This document shows, one piece after another, positions 9,169 to 19,929 of a DNA stretch of 64,000 bases. Made by a program: the position numbers and the translations under genes. Position 1 is the stretch's first letter. Every line of letters begins with the position of its first letter. The notes below the pieces were generated by a model. That model saw only the letters and a program-made list of their open reading frames with translations, was not told the DNA's origin and searched no databases. Source of the stretch: an alpha proteobacterium AAP38 (GTDB lineage Bacteria; Pseudomonadota; Alphaproteobacteria; Azospirillales; Azospirillaceae); NCBI GenBank assembly GCA_001296005.1, contig LJHR01000009.1, positions 124,001 to 188,000 of the forward strand. Reading direction: 5' to 3'.

Positions 9169-9334
9169 GCTGTCCCTGTCCGTTCGGGGGCCGTGTCGCG
9201 ACCATGCGCCGGCCATTTGTGCAGACCTTTATAAGATGTGCCTGCCGACCCGCCCGGCGGAAAATTGTAACGGGGTGGTTTCATTTCGCGGCCTCTGCCA
9301 GAATGCAACGGCCGCAACCTTCGGACGCCGCCCC

Positions 9335-10258
9335 ATGACCGCCATCCGTGCCTATGCCGCTGCCAAGTTGAACCTGTATCTGCATGTGCTGGGCCGGCGG
9401 GAAGACGGCTATCACCTGCTGGACAGTCTGGTGGCCTTCGCCAGCGCCCATGATCTGGTGGAGGTGGAAAGCACCCCCTATTTCAGCCTGCAACTGCACG
9501 GGCCGCATTCGCTGCCCCTGCTGATGGAGGATACGGAAAGCAATCTGGTAACCAAGGCCGTGTTCCGGCTGGCAGAGGCGCTGGGCCGCAAGCCGCATGT
9601 GACGGTGAAGCTGACCAAGAACCTGCCGCTGGCATCGGGGATTGGCGGCGGGTCAGCGGATGCGGCGGCCACCTTGCGCGCGCTGTGCGCCCTGTGGGAT
9701 GTGCCGCTGAACCATCCGGCGGTCACGGAACTGGCGGCGAAGCTGGGGGCGGACGTGCCCGTCTGCGTCGGGTCGCGGACCAGCTATTTCGCGGGCACGG
9801 GCACCGACCTGTCGCCCGCCCCCGACTTGCCGGAAGATTGCTGGGTCGTTCTGGTCAATCCCGGCGTCTCCATGCCGACGCCCGCCGTATTCGAAGCACG
9901 CGATGGGGCCTTTTCAGAACCCGCCCGGCTGACCACATCCTTTACGGATGTCCGTGAACTGGCGGCCCTGCTGAAGGAGGGGCGGCGCAATGACCTGACC
10001 CCGCCCGCCGCGCGGTTGAGCCCCGTCATCACCCAAGTGCTGGCAGCCCTCGATTCGACGGCGGGATGCCTCTTGTCGCGCATGTCGGGCAGCGGGGCCA
10101 CCTGTTTCGGGCTTTATGTCGATTTCGACCATGCCGTGGCGGCGGCTGAACTGATCGGCGGGATTCGTCCCGGCTGGTGGGTGCAGCCGGCGGCCCTGCT
10201 GAATGATTTGTCGGGGCTGGAAGTATTGGAAGGGGTCACCCTTCTCGACTGGCCGTAA
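9335..10258 (+). CDS. ispE: 4-diphosphocytidyl-2-C-methyl-D-erythritol kinase
   Basis: The protein has 307 residues. It is a GHMP kinase: AAAKLNLYLHVLGRREDGYH at the N-terminus, ATP-binding LPLASGIGGGSADAA in the middle and a late MSGSGATCFGLY motif. It catalyses the ATP-dependent fourth step of the non-mevalonate isoprenoid pathway. The ATG at 9335 is used because the conserved N-terminus begins there; the long upstream frame overlaps the divergent peptidase gene. moaB follows 22 bases downstream. Confidence 0.95.
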   Translation: MTAIRAYAAAKLNLYLHVLGRREDGYHLLDSLVAFASAHDLVEVESTPYFSLQLHGPHSLPLLMEDTESNLVTKAVFRLAEALGRKPHVTVKLTKNLPLASGIGGGSADAAATLRALCALWDVPLNHPAVTELAAKLGADVPVCVGSRTSYFAGTGTDLSPAPDLPEDCWVVLVNPGVSMPTPAVFEARDGAFSEPARLTTSFTDVRELAALLKEGRRNDLTPPAARLSPVITQVLAALDSTAGCLLSRMSGSGATCFGLYVDFDHAVAAAELIGGIRPGWWVQPAALLNDLSGLEVLEGVTLLDWP

Positions 10259-10280
10259 GTTTTTCAGGAGTAGAGGAACC

Positions 10281-10811
10281 ATGTCCCGAATTGATCTGTC
10301 CCGCCGTTTCCTGGCCGTGAATATCGCGGTGCTGACCGTGTCTGACACGCGTGGCCTGTCGGATGACAAATCCGGCGATACGCTGGTGGAACGGCTGACC
10401 AGTGACGGCCATGTGCTGGCCGCCCGCGCCATCGTGCGCGACGATGTCCGCGCCATCGTAGATCAGCTGCGCGTCTGGATCGATGATCCGGCCATTGATG
10501 TCGTCATTTCCACGGGCGGCACCGGTCTGACGGGCCGCGATGTGACGCCGGAAGCCTTCGAAAGCGTGTTCGAAAAGACGATCAACGGCTTTGGGGAGAT
10601 GTTCCGCATGCTCTCCTATCAGAAGATCGGCACCTCGGCCCTGCAAAGCCGCGCCACGGGCGGGGTGGCCAAGGGCACCTACCTGTTCGCCCTGCCGGGC
10701 AGCCCCAGCGCCTGTCGCGATGGTTGGGACCTGATCCTCAAATACCAGTTGGATAACCGCCACCGCCCCTGCAACCTAGTCGAACTGATGCCCCGGTTGC
10801 AGGAGAAGTGA
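10281..10811 (+). CDS. moaB: Molybdenum cofactor biosynthesis protein B
   Basis: The protein has 176 residues. It has the MoCF-binding fold: NIAVLTVSDTRGLSDDKSGD, then VVISTGGTGLTGRDVTPEA and ALPGSPSACRDGWDLIL. The family adenylylates molybdopterin or has a related role. CAGGAG at 10266-10271 and TAGAGG at 10271-10276 precede ATG 10281. It is close behind ispE and followed by the palindrome at 10817, which may end the transcript. Confidence 0.93.
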   Translation: MSRIDLSRRFLAVNIAVLTVSDTRGLSDDKSGDTLVERLTSDGHVLAARAIVRDDVRAIVDQLRVWIDDPAIDVVISTGGTGLTGRDVTPEAFESVFEKTINGFGEMFRMLSYQKIGTSALQSRATGGVAKGTYLFALPGSPSACRDGWDLILKYQLDNRHRPCNLVELMPRLQEK

Positions 10812-10816
10812 GAGTG

Positions 10817-10890
10817 TGTCGCATGCGCTTCGCTTATGCGACCTACGTCTAATCATTTTCGTAGGTCGCACAAGCGAAGCGCATGCGACA
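10817..10890. repeat. Nested palindrome, 31-base arms
   Basis: Arm 10817-10847 and arm 10860-10890 are inverted copies with one mismatch, separated by 12 bases. Each arm also contains its own stem, GTCGCAT...ATGCGAC (six of seven pairs in the right arm), around an 11-base loop. The DNA could therefore fold as one long hairpin or as two small ones. It lies six bases after the moaB stop and 19 before the convergent gene's stop. It may act as a bidirectional terminator or be a REP-like mobile palindrome. Confidence 0.8.
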
Positions 10891-10909
10891 GGGCATGGAT
10901 TCGGATTTC

Positions 10910-11266
10910 TCACTGCCCCCAGGCGGGCGGGGTGAAATGCAGGCCGGTGGCGCCCGACAGGGCGCCCCACAGGGTCCCGACTACCCCGTTCCACAGCTGC
11001 TCTGCCGTCACCAGTGACAGGCCGACAAGCACGCGCACAAAATTCTGGGCGCTCTGCTTCAACTGATCCAGGAAGAACTGCTGCAGGGACGGGCGGATTT
11101 CACCCGATGCGATGCCGCCGGCGATGGTTTCCGCCTGCTGTGCCATGGCCGCCAGCTGTTGTTGGGAGAAACCCTGCGCCGTCTCGATATTCTGGCCCAG
11201 GATGGCGGTGGCCTGTGTCTTGATCTGGTTGATCAGGTCGGGGACGTTGATGGGCGTGATGGTCAT
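10910..11266 (-). CDS. Hypothetical protein, short helical
   Basis: The protein has 118 residues and no recognised family. It is Gln/Ala-rich and mostly helical by composition (QGFSQQQLAAMAQQAETIAGG), with a hydrophobic C-terminal third (VLVGLSLVTAEQLWNGVVGTLWGAL). AGGAGAG (complement of 11273-11279) fits the ATG at 11266. It follows the lipoprotein gene by 12 bases, so the two are one transcription unit. No signal peptide is visible. Confidence 0.7.
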   Translation of the reverse strand: MTITPINVPDLINQIKTQATAILGQNIETAQGFSQQQLAAMAQQAETIAGGIASGEIRPSLQQFFLDQLKQSAQNFVRVLVGLSLVTAEQLWNGVVGTLWGALSGATGLHFTPPAWGQ

Positions 11267-11278
11267 GTCCGTCTCTCC

Positions 11279-11839
11279 TTACGGCTGGGACGCGGGCGGC
11301 TGCGGCACGCCGCGCGCCAGGGCGTTCTCATAGGTCAGGGCCTGCTGGATATCGATGCTGAATTGCTGCTGGAAGGCCTGGGCCTCCAGGCTGCTGATGC
11401 CGCCTGATTGGTCGGCCTGCTGCATCGTCGTGAACTGAACCCCGATTTTGGTCAGGATGTCGCCCGTGGGCGCGGCCAGGGTCTGGATCTTGGTCCATTC
11501 CTTGACCTTCGACTCCAGGAATTTCGGCAGGGTGGTGGGGTCGGGCCGTGCCTGGGCCAGATTGGCCAGTGCGTTGGCCTGCCCGATCAACTGCGTATAG
11601 GTGCCCTGGCGCTGCGCGAAGCTGGAGGCCGGGACACCGCCCGCCACCTGCGCATAAAGCAGCATGGCCTGCTGGTTCAGGCTGGCGACGCCATTGGCGA
11701 TAGACGCGTCATAGGGAGGGGCCAGCTGCGCCGTACAGCCGGCCAGCGCGCCACCCAGGAACAGCAAGGCGAACAGAAGGCGCAGGCGGGCCAGGACGGG
11801 CGCCAGGGACAGGCGCCGGTTGTGGATGGGAACGATCAC
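11279..11839 (-). CDS. Hypothetical lipoprotein
   Basis: The protein has 186 residues. GTG 11839 is preferred because GGGGGAGAT lies just upstream; an in-frame ATG at 11896 has no such site. The signal peptide ends with LAGC near residue 35. The mature part is Gln/Ala-rich and helical (TYTQLIGQANALANLAQ; SLEAQAFQQQFSIDIQQAL). It is the first gene of a two-gene unit with 10910-11266; their shared helical character suggests they act together, which is inference. The 288 bases to the divergent P-loop gene hold no other gene I can support. Confidence 0.7.
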   Translation of the reverse strand: MIVPIHNRRLSLAPVLARLRLLFALLFLGGALAGCTAQLAPPYDASIANGVASLNQQAMLLYAQVAGGVPASSFAQRQGTYTQLIGQANALANLAQARPDPTTLPKFLESKVKEWTKIQTLAAPTGDILTKIGVQFTTMQQADQSGGISSLEAQAFQQQFSIDIQQALTYENALARGVPQPPASQP

Positions 11840-12127
11840 GGTGGCATCTCCCCCTCGGGTGATATTCGGGGTGATCCTATCAGGTATGATGACCAATACA
11901 CGATCAAAGATTAGGAACCATCACATCAACACACGCAAAGGCCGCATCCCGGCGAATGAACCCAATGATGAAATTCATCTAAAATCACGGACTAATGGCC
12001 CGGCGGCATTGAAGGTGACGGGGAAAACGGGTAACGATTCCGCCGCTGCGACATTGGCGGCGGCCATGGCATGGCCGTACCCTTGTCGCACCCGAATATT
12101 CAAGGCTGGGCGCAGGAGAGAATTGGC

Positions 12128-12976
12128 ATGACGCGGACCTTCATCTCGATGGCGAAGACGGGTGGGCAGGGCAAGACCCTGACGGCCCAGATGCTGGTGC
12201 TGCAGCACGAGCAGAAGGGCGTGCCTGTCAAGCTGGCGGCCGCGGACAGCGACAGCCTGAACCAGCGCTCCAAGTTTGGTCGCCTGTTCCGCAACGTGAA
12301 GGAGCTGGGCATCGGCGAAGACCTGACCAAGGTCAAAAGCTCCACCGACCCGAACCTCGCCATCAAGTATTGGGATGAGTTTGGCCGCACCGTTCTGGAA
12401 GGCGGCTATATCATCGACGTGGGCGCCAATGTCGCGGCAGAGCTGTTCGCCTGGGCCGAGGCGCGTAACGCCGGTTCCCTGCTGCGCCGCCGCAACTCGC
12501 CCCCCATCGATCTGGTGGTGACCACCAAGGCCGAAAGCCAGGCCATTGAGGATGCGCGCGGCCTGATCCAGTACAGCTTCGACAAGAATGAGTGGATGCC
12601 CATTGGCCGCCGCTATGTCGTGCTGAACGAGGTCTCGGGCGGCTTCGGTGCCTATGAGAACGACCCGAACTTCAAGCGCCTGAAGGCCTATCAGGGCATG
12701 GGTGTGCATATCGTCACCATGAAGCGCTGCGAAAGCGACATCTGGACCTTGCTGGAACGCGAACTGATCTCCGTCCGCGAAGCGCTGAAGATGACCGAGG
12801 TCGATTTGGAAAAGCGCTTCGGCATTGATGTCTGGACCGGCCATGGCGGCCTGACCGACCTGAAGAGCTGGGCCGAAGAGACGCTGTCGTCGTTTGAGAA
12901 GGTGGGTCTGGTGCCGGTGCGCGACAGCGGCCATCTGGATAGCGGTGTGGAGGCAGTCGGCGCCGGCTGTTCCTGA
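12128..12976 (+). CDS. MinD/ParA-like P-loop NTPase
   Basis: The protein has 282 residues and starts at ATG 12128 behind GGAGAG (12114-12119). The opening FISMAKTGGQGKTLTAQML is a deviant Walker A (GGQGKT preceded by Lys), as in MinD/ParA/TraL-type ATPases. A Walker B-like strand YIIDVGANVAAEL lies near residues 95-107, and a conserved-looking DLVVTTKAESQ follows. It is soluble, with no membrane helix or signal. The cargo is unknown. The frame continues after the TGA for 37 sense codons to a TAA at 13088, encoding a Pro-rich basic tail (see findings). ftsE follows 175 bases downstream on the same strand. Confidence 0.7.
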   Translation: MTRTFISMAKTGGQGKTLTAQMLVLQHEQKGVPVKLAAADSDSLNQRSKFGRLFRNVKELGIGEDLTKVKSSTDPNLAIKYWDEFGRTVLEGGYIIDVGANVAAELFAWAEARNAGSLLRRRNSPPIDLVVTTKAESQAIEDARGLIQYSFDKNEWMPIGRRYVVLNEVSGGFGAYENDPNFKRLKAYQGMGVHIVTMKRCESDIWTLLERELISVREALKMTEVDLEKRFGIDVWTGHGGLTDLKSWAEETLSSFEKVGLVPVRDSGHLDSGVEAVGAGCS

Positions 12977-13151
12977 AAGGAACCGGACCCGGCGCCACAG
13001 GCTTCACCGCCGCCCCCGCCACCTCCTGCACCGGTGCCGCCAAGGCGCCCGGTGCATCCGGCGGGACGGCACAAGAAGAAGCGCCGGTAACAAGGTATGG
13101 CCCTGCTCCCGCAAGGGGGGCAGGGCCGATTTATAGACGGAGGATCGGGGT

Positions 13152-13850
13152 TTGGTCCGTTTCGAAAATGTCGGGTTGCGCTACGGCAATGGGCCGGAGG
13201 TGCTGCGCGACCTCAGTTTCGAACTCGCCCCCGGTTCCTTTCAGTTCCTGACCGGCCCCACCGGTGCCGGCAAATCCAGCCTGCTGAAGCTGCTCTACCT
13301 CTCCGAGCGCCCCTCACGCGGCCTGATCACCCTGTTCGGGGAGCCTTTGTCCAAGGTGCCGCGCGACCGGCTGCATGAACTGCGCCGCCGTATCGGCGTG
13401 GTCTTTCAGGATTTCCGCCTGCTGGACCATATGAGCGCCTATGACAATGTCGCCCTGCCGCTGCGCATCGCCGGCCATGGCGAAAAGCACATCAAGGAAG
13501 CCGTCACCGAACTGATGGAATGGGTTGGCCTGTCCGACAAGATGGGCGCGCTGCCGGCCACCCTGTCGGGCGGTCAGAAACAGCTGATCGCCATTGCCCG
13601 CGCCGTCATCACCAGCCCGTCCCTGATCGTGGCGGACGAGCCGACCGGCAACATCGACCGCGACATGTCGATGAAGATCATGCGGCTTTTCATCGAACTG
13701 AACAAGCAGGGCACGACCGTCATCGTCGCCACCCACGACTGGCCCCTGATCGACAAGATCAAGCGCCCTATGCTGGAACTGTTCGAGGGCAAGCTGGCCG
13801 AAGCGTCCTGGTGGCTGAAGCCGGGCGAGGGGCTGGAGGAGCCGGTTTAG
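13152..13850 (+). CDS. ftsE: Cell division ATP-binding protein FtsE
   Basis: The protein has 232 residues. It is an ABC ATPase with Walker A GPTGAGKSS, Q-loop VVFQDFRLLDHMS, signature LSGGQKQL (replacing the usual LSGGEQQR) and Walker B IVADEPTGN, followed by ATHD. VRFENVGLRYGNGPEVL and the Q-loop sequence point to FtsE rather than other ABC proteins. The start is TTG at 13152 behind GGAGGA (13139-13144); no ATG fits. No ftsX partner lies downstream; the next gene is convergent and the two overlap by four bases. FtsEX normally activates septal peptidoglycan hydrolases. Confidence 0.85.
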   Translation: MVRFENVGLRYGNGPEVLRDLSFELAPGSFQFLTGPTGAGKSSLLKLLYLSERPSRGLITLFGEPLSKVPRDRLHELRRRIGVVFQDFRLLDHMSAYDNVALPLRIAGHGEKHIKEAVTELMEWVGLSDKMGALPATLSGGQKQLIAIARAVITSPSLIVADEPTGNIDRDMSMKIMRLFIELNKQGTTVIVATHDWPLIDKIKRPMLELFEGKLAEASWWLKPGEGLEEPV

Positions 13851-14173
13851 GCTGTATCTGATGGTTCAGCGTCATCCTGCGCGCGCATCAGGGCGGCGTA
13901 GTCCCTTTCGCCGTAAAATACCCTGACAATAGAAATCGAGTTTTCGCTGATCCTATACGCCACCATGACGCGTTGGAGCGTCGTATAAATCCGCACACCG
14001 ATCCCAAGGTCCTCGCGTGCAGGGCCAAGGCGCGGATGGGTTTCCAAGAGCCTACAACGCTCTCGGATGTCCTGGACATAAGCGAAAGCCCTTCGCGGAT
14101 TGTCAGCCGCGATATGATCGTAAATCGCGTCCAGATCAGCTAGCGCTGCTGGGCGATAGACAAGATCAGGCAT
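13847..14173 (-). CDS. ParE-family toxin
   Basis: The protein has 108 residues. It shows the full ParE/RelE pattern: LVYRPAALADLDAIYDHIA, then RCRLLETHPRLGPARED, then VMVAYRISENSISIVRVFYGERD at the C-terminus. The ATG at 14173 (MPDLVYR) overlaps the antitoxin stop by eight bases, giving coupled translation. Its last bases overlap the 3' end of ftsE on the other strand. The extra acidic C-terminal tail of about 15 residues is unremarkable. Confidence 0.88.
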   Translation of the reverse strand: MPDLVYRPAALADLDAIYDHIAADNPRRAFAYVQDIRERCRLLETHPRLGPAREDLGIGVRIYTTLQRVMVAYRISENSISIVRVFYGERDYAALMRAQDDAEPSDTA

Positions 14174-14453
14174 GGTCCGCCCGGCCATTCAGGGAGCGGG
14201 CAAGGCGATCCCTGAAATGCTGCTCGATATCGGCGTCTGTTACGGAGGGACGCGGATCAGAATCAGCCTCTGCGATGCGGGCGCGGACGCTAGCGATTCG
14301 TTCAAGGCGCTGTGCTTCGCGCTCTTGCCATAGCCGCAGGGCATCCCGGATCACCTCGCTGTTGGACGCGTAGCGACCTTCCTCGACCTGGGCGCGGATC
14401 TGGCTGACCATGTCTGAGGGCAGCGTGATGCTCATCCGTTCAACGTTCTGCAT
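14166..14453 (-). CDS. ParD-type ribbon-helix-helix antitoxin
   Basis: The protein has 95 residues. ERMSITLPSDMVSQIRAQVEEGRYASNSEVIR is, in pieces, the ribbon-helix-helix fold of ParD/CopG antitoxins: the strand SITLP followed by two helices around YASNSEV. The remainder wraps the toxin. GGAGGTG (complement of 14457-14463) supports ATG 14453. It is the first gene of the pair and probably the autorepressor. Confidence 0.88.
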   Translation of the reverse strand: MQNVERMSITLPSDMVSQIRAQVEEGRYASNSEVIRDALRLWQEREAQRLERIASVRARIAEADSDPRPSVTDADIEQHFRDRLARSLNGRADHA

Positions 14454-14483
14454 TATGGCACCTCCACCTACCACTATGACATG

Positions 14484-14501
14484 AAGTATTACTTAATCAT
14501 A
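14484..14501 (-). promoter_or_regulatory. Candidate promoter -10 with overlapping dyad for the parD-like gene
   Basis: On the minus strand TATGAT (14496-14501) is a five-of-six match to TATAAT. It is followed at once by the 11-base dyad AAGTA-T-TACTT (14484-14494), which would cover the transcription start. The -35 region is weak (CTAACG at 17 bases). The dyad 30 bases from the antitoxin ATG fits autorepression. Confidence 0.4.
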
Positions 14502-14648
14502 CCGGGTTAACCACGATCCGTTAGCACCGTAGATCAGGTCGAAGCGAAGCCTCGTCCTAACAGAACAGGCTGTTGTTAGGGCTCGCGCGCAGCGCTCGAC
14601 CTGACCTGCGATTTTCTGTCCGGCAACCACACATCCCCCAAAAAGCCA

Positions 14649-14676
14649 AACCCGCCACGGCGGGGCCGGGCGGGTT
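14649..14676 (-). terminator. Terminator after greA
   Basis: AACCCGCC (14649-14656) pairs with GGCGGGTT (14669-14676). On the minus strand the stem is followed by TTTGGCTTTTT, a usable U-rich tail. It sits 33 bases after the greA stop. The 195 bases from here to the TA pair hold no gene I can support. Confidence 0.6.
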
Positions 14677-14709
14677 CGATGCTTTGATACGGAAACCTTG
14701 GAAACGGCC

Positions 14710-15183
14710 CTACTTGAAGGCGATGCCCACGATCTCATAGCTCTTGGAGCCGCCGGGCGTGGTCACTTCCACACTGTCGCCGACCGACTTGCCGATCAGG
14801 GCGCGGGCCAGCGGGCTGGTGATAGAGATCAGGCTCTGCTTGATGTCGCTCTCATCCTGGCCGACGATCTGATAGGTCACCTCTTCATCGGTGTCCTCAT
14901 CCGCCAGCGTGATAGTGGCCCCGAACTTCACGGCATTGCCGGACAGCTTGGTAGGCTCGATCACTTCGGCGCGGCTGATCTTATCTTCCAGCTCCATCAC
15001 GCGGCCTTCGATGAAGGACTGCTTCTCGCGCGCGGCATGGTACTCGGCATTTTCCGACAGGTCGCCATGCTCGCGGGCTTCCGCGATGGCTTTGATCACG
15101 GCGGGCCGCTCAACGCTCTTCAGATGCTTCAACTCATCCTGCAGCCGGTTGTACCCCCGAGCCGTCATGGGAACTTTTTCCAT
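14710..15183 (-). CDS. greA: Transcription elongation factor GreA
   Basis: The protein has 157 residues, the usual length. The N-terminal coiled coil carries the acidic tip [14 protein letters not shown], whose D/E residues reach the RNA polymerase active site; the C-terminal FKBP-like domain ends with [11 protein letters not shown]. It rescues arrested polymerase by stimulating transcript cleavage. It lies downstream of carB on the same strand, a common alphaproteobacterial order, but a terminator separates them. Confidence 0.97.
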   Translation of the reverse strand: MEKVPMTARGYNRLQDELKHLKSVERPAVIKAIAEAREHGDLSENAEYHAAREKQSFIEGRVMELEDKISRAEVIEPTKLSGNAVKFGATITLADEDTDEEVTYQIVGQDESDIKQSLISITSPLARALIGKSVGDSVEVTTPGGSKSYEIVGIAFK

Positions 15184-15226
15184 CGTGCCCTATCCCAGTA
15201 AAGGTAGCCCAGAAACAAAATAAGCC

Positions 15227-15253
15227 CGACGGGGCGGCTTCCCGCCCCGACCG
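15227..15253 (-). terminator. Terminator between carB and greA
   Basis: CGGGGCGG (15230-15237) and CCGCCCCG (15242-15249) form a strong stem with a four-base loop. On the minus strand CGTCGGGCTTATTTTG follows. It lies 16 bases after the carB stop, so greA probably needs its own promoter in the short gap or readthrough. Confidence 0.6.
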
Positions 15254-15265
15254 ACCAAACCGTCC

Positions 15266-18550
<3,285 letters not shown>

Positions 18551-18603
18551 GATCAGTCGGACCGTCTTTTTCGGGCGGGAAGGGCGATATGGTCGCGGCA
18601 AAA

Positions 18604-18635
18604 CGCCCCCCGCTCCACAATGGGTGCGGGGGGCG
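18604..18635 (-). terminator. Strong hairpin with U-run upstream of carB
   Basis: CGCCCCCCGC (18604-18613) and GCGGGGGGCG (18626-18635) form a perfect 10-base stem with a 12-base loop; on the minus strand TTTT follows. It may simply end the transcript of the gene at 18745. A TATA-like CTATATAG at 18650-18657 just upstream would place the hairpin in the carB leader, so attenuation is also possible. Confidence 0.55.
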
Positions 18636-18744
18636 CCCGGCTGAGGCGCCTATATAGAGGGGTCGGCCCCCAAATTGAAGTGCCCAGCTTGGGGCGCTGG
18701 GATGCGTCAGGCGGGACGCAGAAACCACCGCAACGCGGGCACCC

Positions 18745-19233
18745 TTACGGCCCGATATAAAAGCGCTGAAGGTCCGCCTGCCGCGCCGTGAAGACGGTGC
18801 AGTTGGTGCTTTCCTGGCCCTTGAAGAAATAGACCAGCGCCTCGTCCCGCCGGCGTGTCGGATCGAACAGGTTCACGGCCATGCGGCCATAGGCAACGCC
18901 GAAGGGCCGTTCCTCCGGCCCGAAGGCGCGGTAATGCAGATTGACCAGCTGGTTGAACCGCCCCTGCCGGCACAGCCGTGACAGTTCCAGATCAGCCTTC
19001 ATCAGCCCACGCGAGGGGGCGTTGAAGGAATAGACGATGCGGTCACGCCGTTGCGGCGCGGGCCGGGGGCGGGCGATGGCCGGATCAATCCAGCTCTGCC
19101 AGGGCAGCTTGCCGAATCCATTGACCTTGTCCGCCTGCGCTGGTGCGGGCCGGTCAGCCAGCGCAGTGCCGGGCAGAGCCGCAATAGTAAGGCAGCCGGC
19201 CAGGGCCAGCAGGGGAAGGGCAGGGCGGATCAT
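18745..19233 (-). CDS. Hypothetical secreted protein
   Basis: The protein has 162 residues with a clear Sec signal peptide (LPLLALAGCLTIAALPGTALA, cleaved near residue 26). The LAGC run could be read as a lipobox but lies too early in the hydrophobic core. The mature part has two cysteines that may pair (LCRQG and NCTVF). I do not recognise the family. It sits seven bases downstream of the gene at 19241 and is probably co-transcribed with it. Confidence 0.7.
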   Translation of the reverse strand: MIRPALPLLALAGCLTIAALPGTALADRPAPAQADKVNGFGKLPWQSWIDPAIARPRPAPQRRDRIVYSFNAPSRGLMKADLELSRLCRQGRFNQLVNLHYRAFGPEERPFGVAYGRMAVNLFDPTRRRDEALVYFFKGQESTNCTVFTARQADLQRFYIGP

Positions 19234-19240
19234 GTCTGGA

Positions 19241-19573
19241 TCAGCGTGTGATGGCGAACCGGGCCAGGAACAGCGCTACGGCCTTCTTGCTCTCTTCCGG
19301 CAGGCTGGTGAAATTGATCTTGGTGCCAGCCTTCTTATCCACCGTGGCAACGGTGCCCGCACCCTTCAGCTTCAGGTTCTGCTTGGGGTCCTTCAGGTTC
19401 AGATCGAACGTAACCGACTGCCCCACCTTCAGCTTGGCCCCGGAAACCGTCACCGAATTGACACCCAGATTCGCGACCGTCAGCTCTTTGCCGTCGATAT
19501 TCAGATGCGCGGTGTATTTCTGCACCTTCACCTTCTCAACGACATCCACCTTCAGGAAGTCGAACATGCCCAT
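19241..19573 (-). CDS. Small beta-rich protein, possibly PilZ-like
   Basis: The protein has 110 residues (MGMFDFLKVDVVEKVKVQKY). The middle reads like a PilZ-style barrel: LKVGQSVTFDLNL, then KGAGTVATVDKKAGTKINF, then a final helix SKKAVALFLARF. The c-di-GMP binding RxxxR and D/NxSxxG motifs are not present in recognisable form, so this is at best a degenerate PilZ domain. It is first in a two-gene unit with the secreted protein. Confidence 0.6.
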   Translation of the reverse strand: MGMFDFLKVDVVEKVKVQKYTAHLNIDGKELTVANLGVNSVTVSGAKLKVGQSVTFDLNLKDPKQNLKLKGAGTVATVDKKAGTKINFTSLPEESKKAVALFLARFAITR

Positions 19574-19748
19574 TGTGCTGGCTCCCCGGGGGCGTGGCTT
19601 CGATGGGGTATGTTACAGGATTTTGGCGGGTTTGGCGTGGGGGAATTGGGATAGGCGGTGGGGAAGGGTGGTTGGGTGGGGATGGTGGTTGCAACATGGT
19701 GGACGCAGGCCGCTGGTGCGGACCGCACCGACCGCAATCGCCCCCTCC

Positions 19749-19875
19749 TTCGTCATCCCGGCGTAGGCCGGGACCCAGGGGCCACATGCTCCACGCGTGG
19801 GATTTCCCCGCTGGAAAGCAGGTGGACAGGTCGGGCTTGTGACCCTGGGTCCCGGCTTGTCGCCGGGATGACGAA
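19749..19875. repeat. Intergenic inverted repeat with TCATCCCGGC ends
   Basis: The left arm 19749-19780 and the right arm 19843-19875 are inverted copies (TTCGTCATCCCGGCG... with CCGGGACCCAGGG) around a 62-base centre. Each arm is itself partly palindromic (CCCGGC...GCCGGG). This end sequence is common in intergenic repeats of Alphaproteobacteria. The adjoining 19574-19748 contains nothing I can support: a G-rich stretch without a gene. Confidence 0.75.
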
Positions 19876-19882
19876 GATGGTC

Positions 19883-19898
19883 TTTAGACCGTTCTAAA
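19883..19898. promoter_or_regulatory. 6-4-6 dyad upstream of the XRE gene
   Basis: TTTAGA-CCGT-TCTAAA is a perfect inverted repeat 31 bases upstream of the XRE ATG; an overlapping second dyad GGTCT-TT-AGACC occupies 19879-19890. XRE antitoxins bind such operators, so autoregulation is likely. Confidence 0.5.
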
Positions 19899-19929
19899 CT
19901 CAGCCTCCGCCCCACCGGAGGGCCAGGAC

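Noticed and set aside
11820-12131. 103-codon plus-strand open frame between two divergent genes
   Set aside because: Overlaps the start of the lipoprotein gene and the ribosome site of the P-loop gene; composition does not look coding.
14493-14738. 81-codon minus-strand open frame downstream of greA
   Set aside because: Contains the greA terminator, overlaps the promoter of the antitoxin gene, and has no family or ribosome site.
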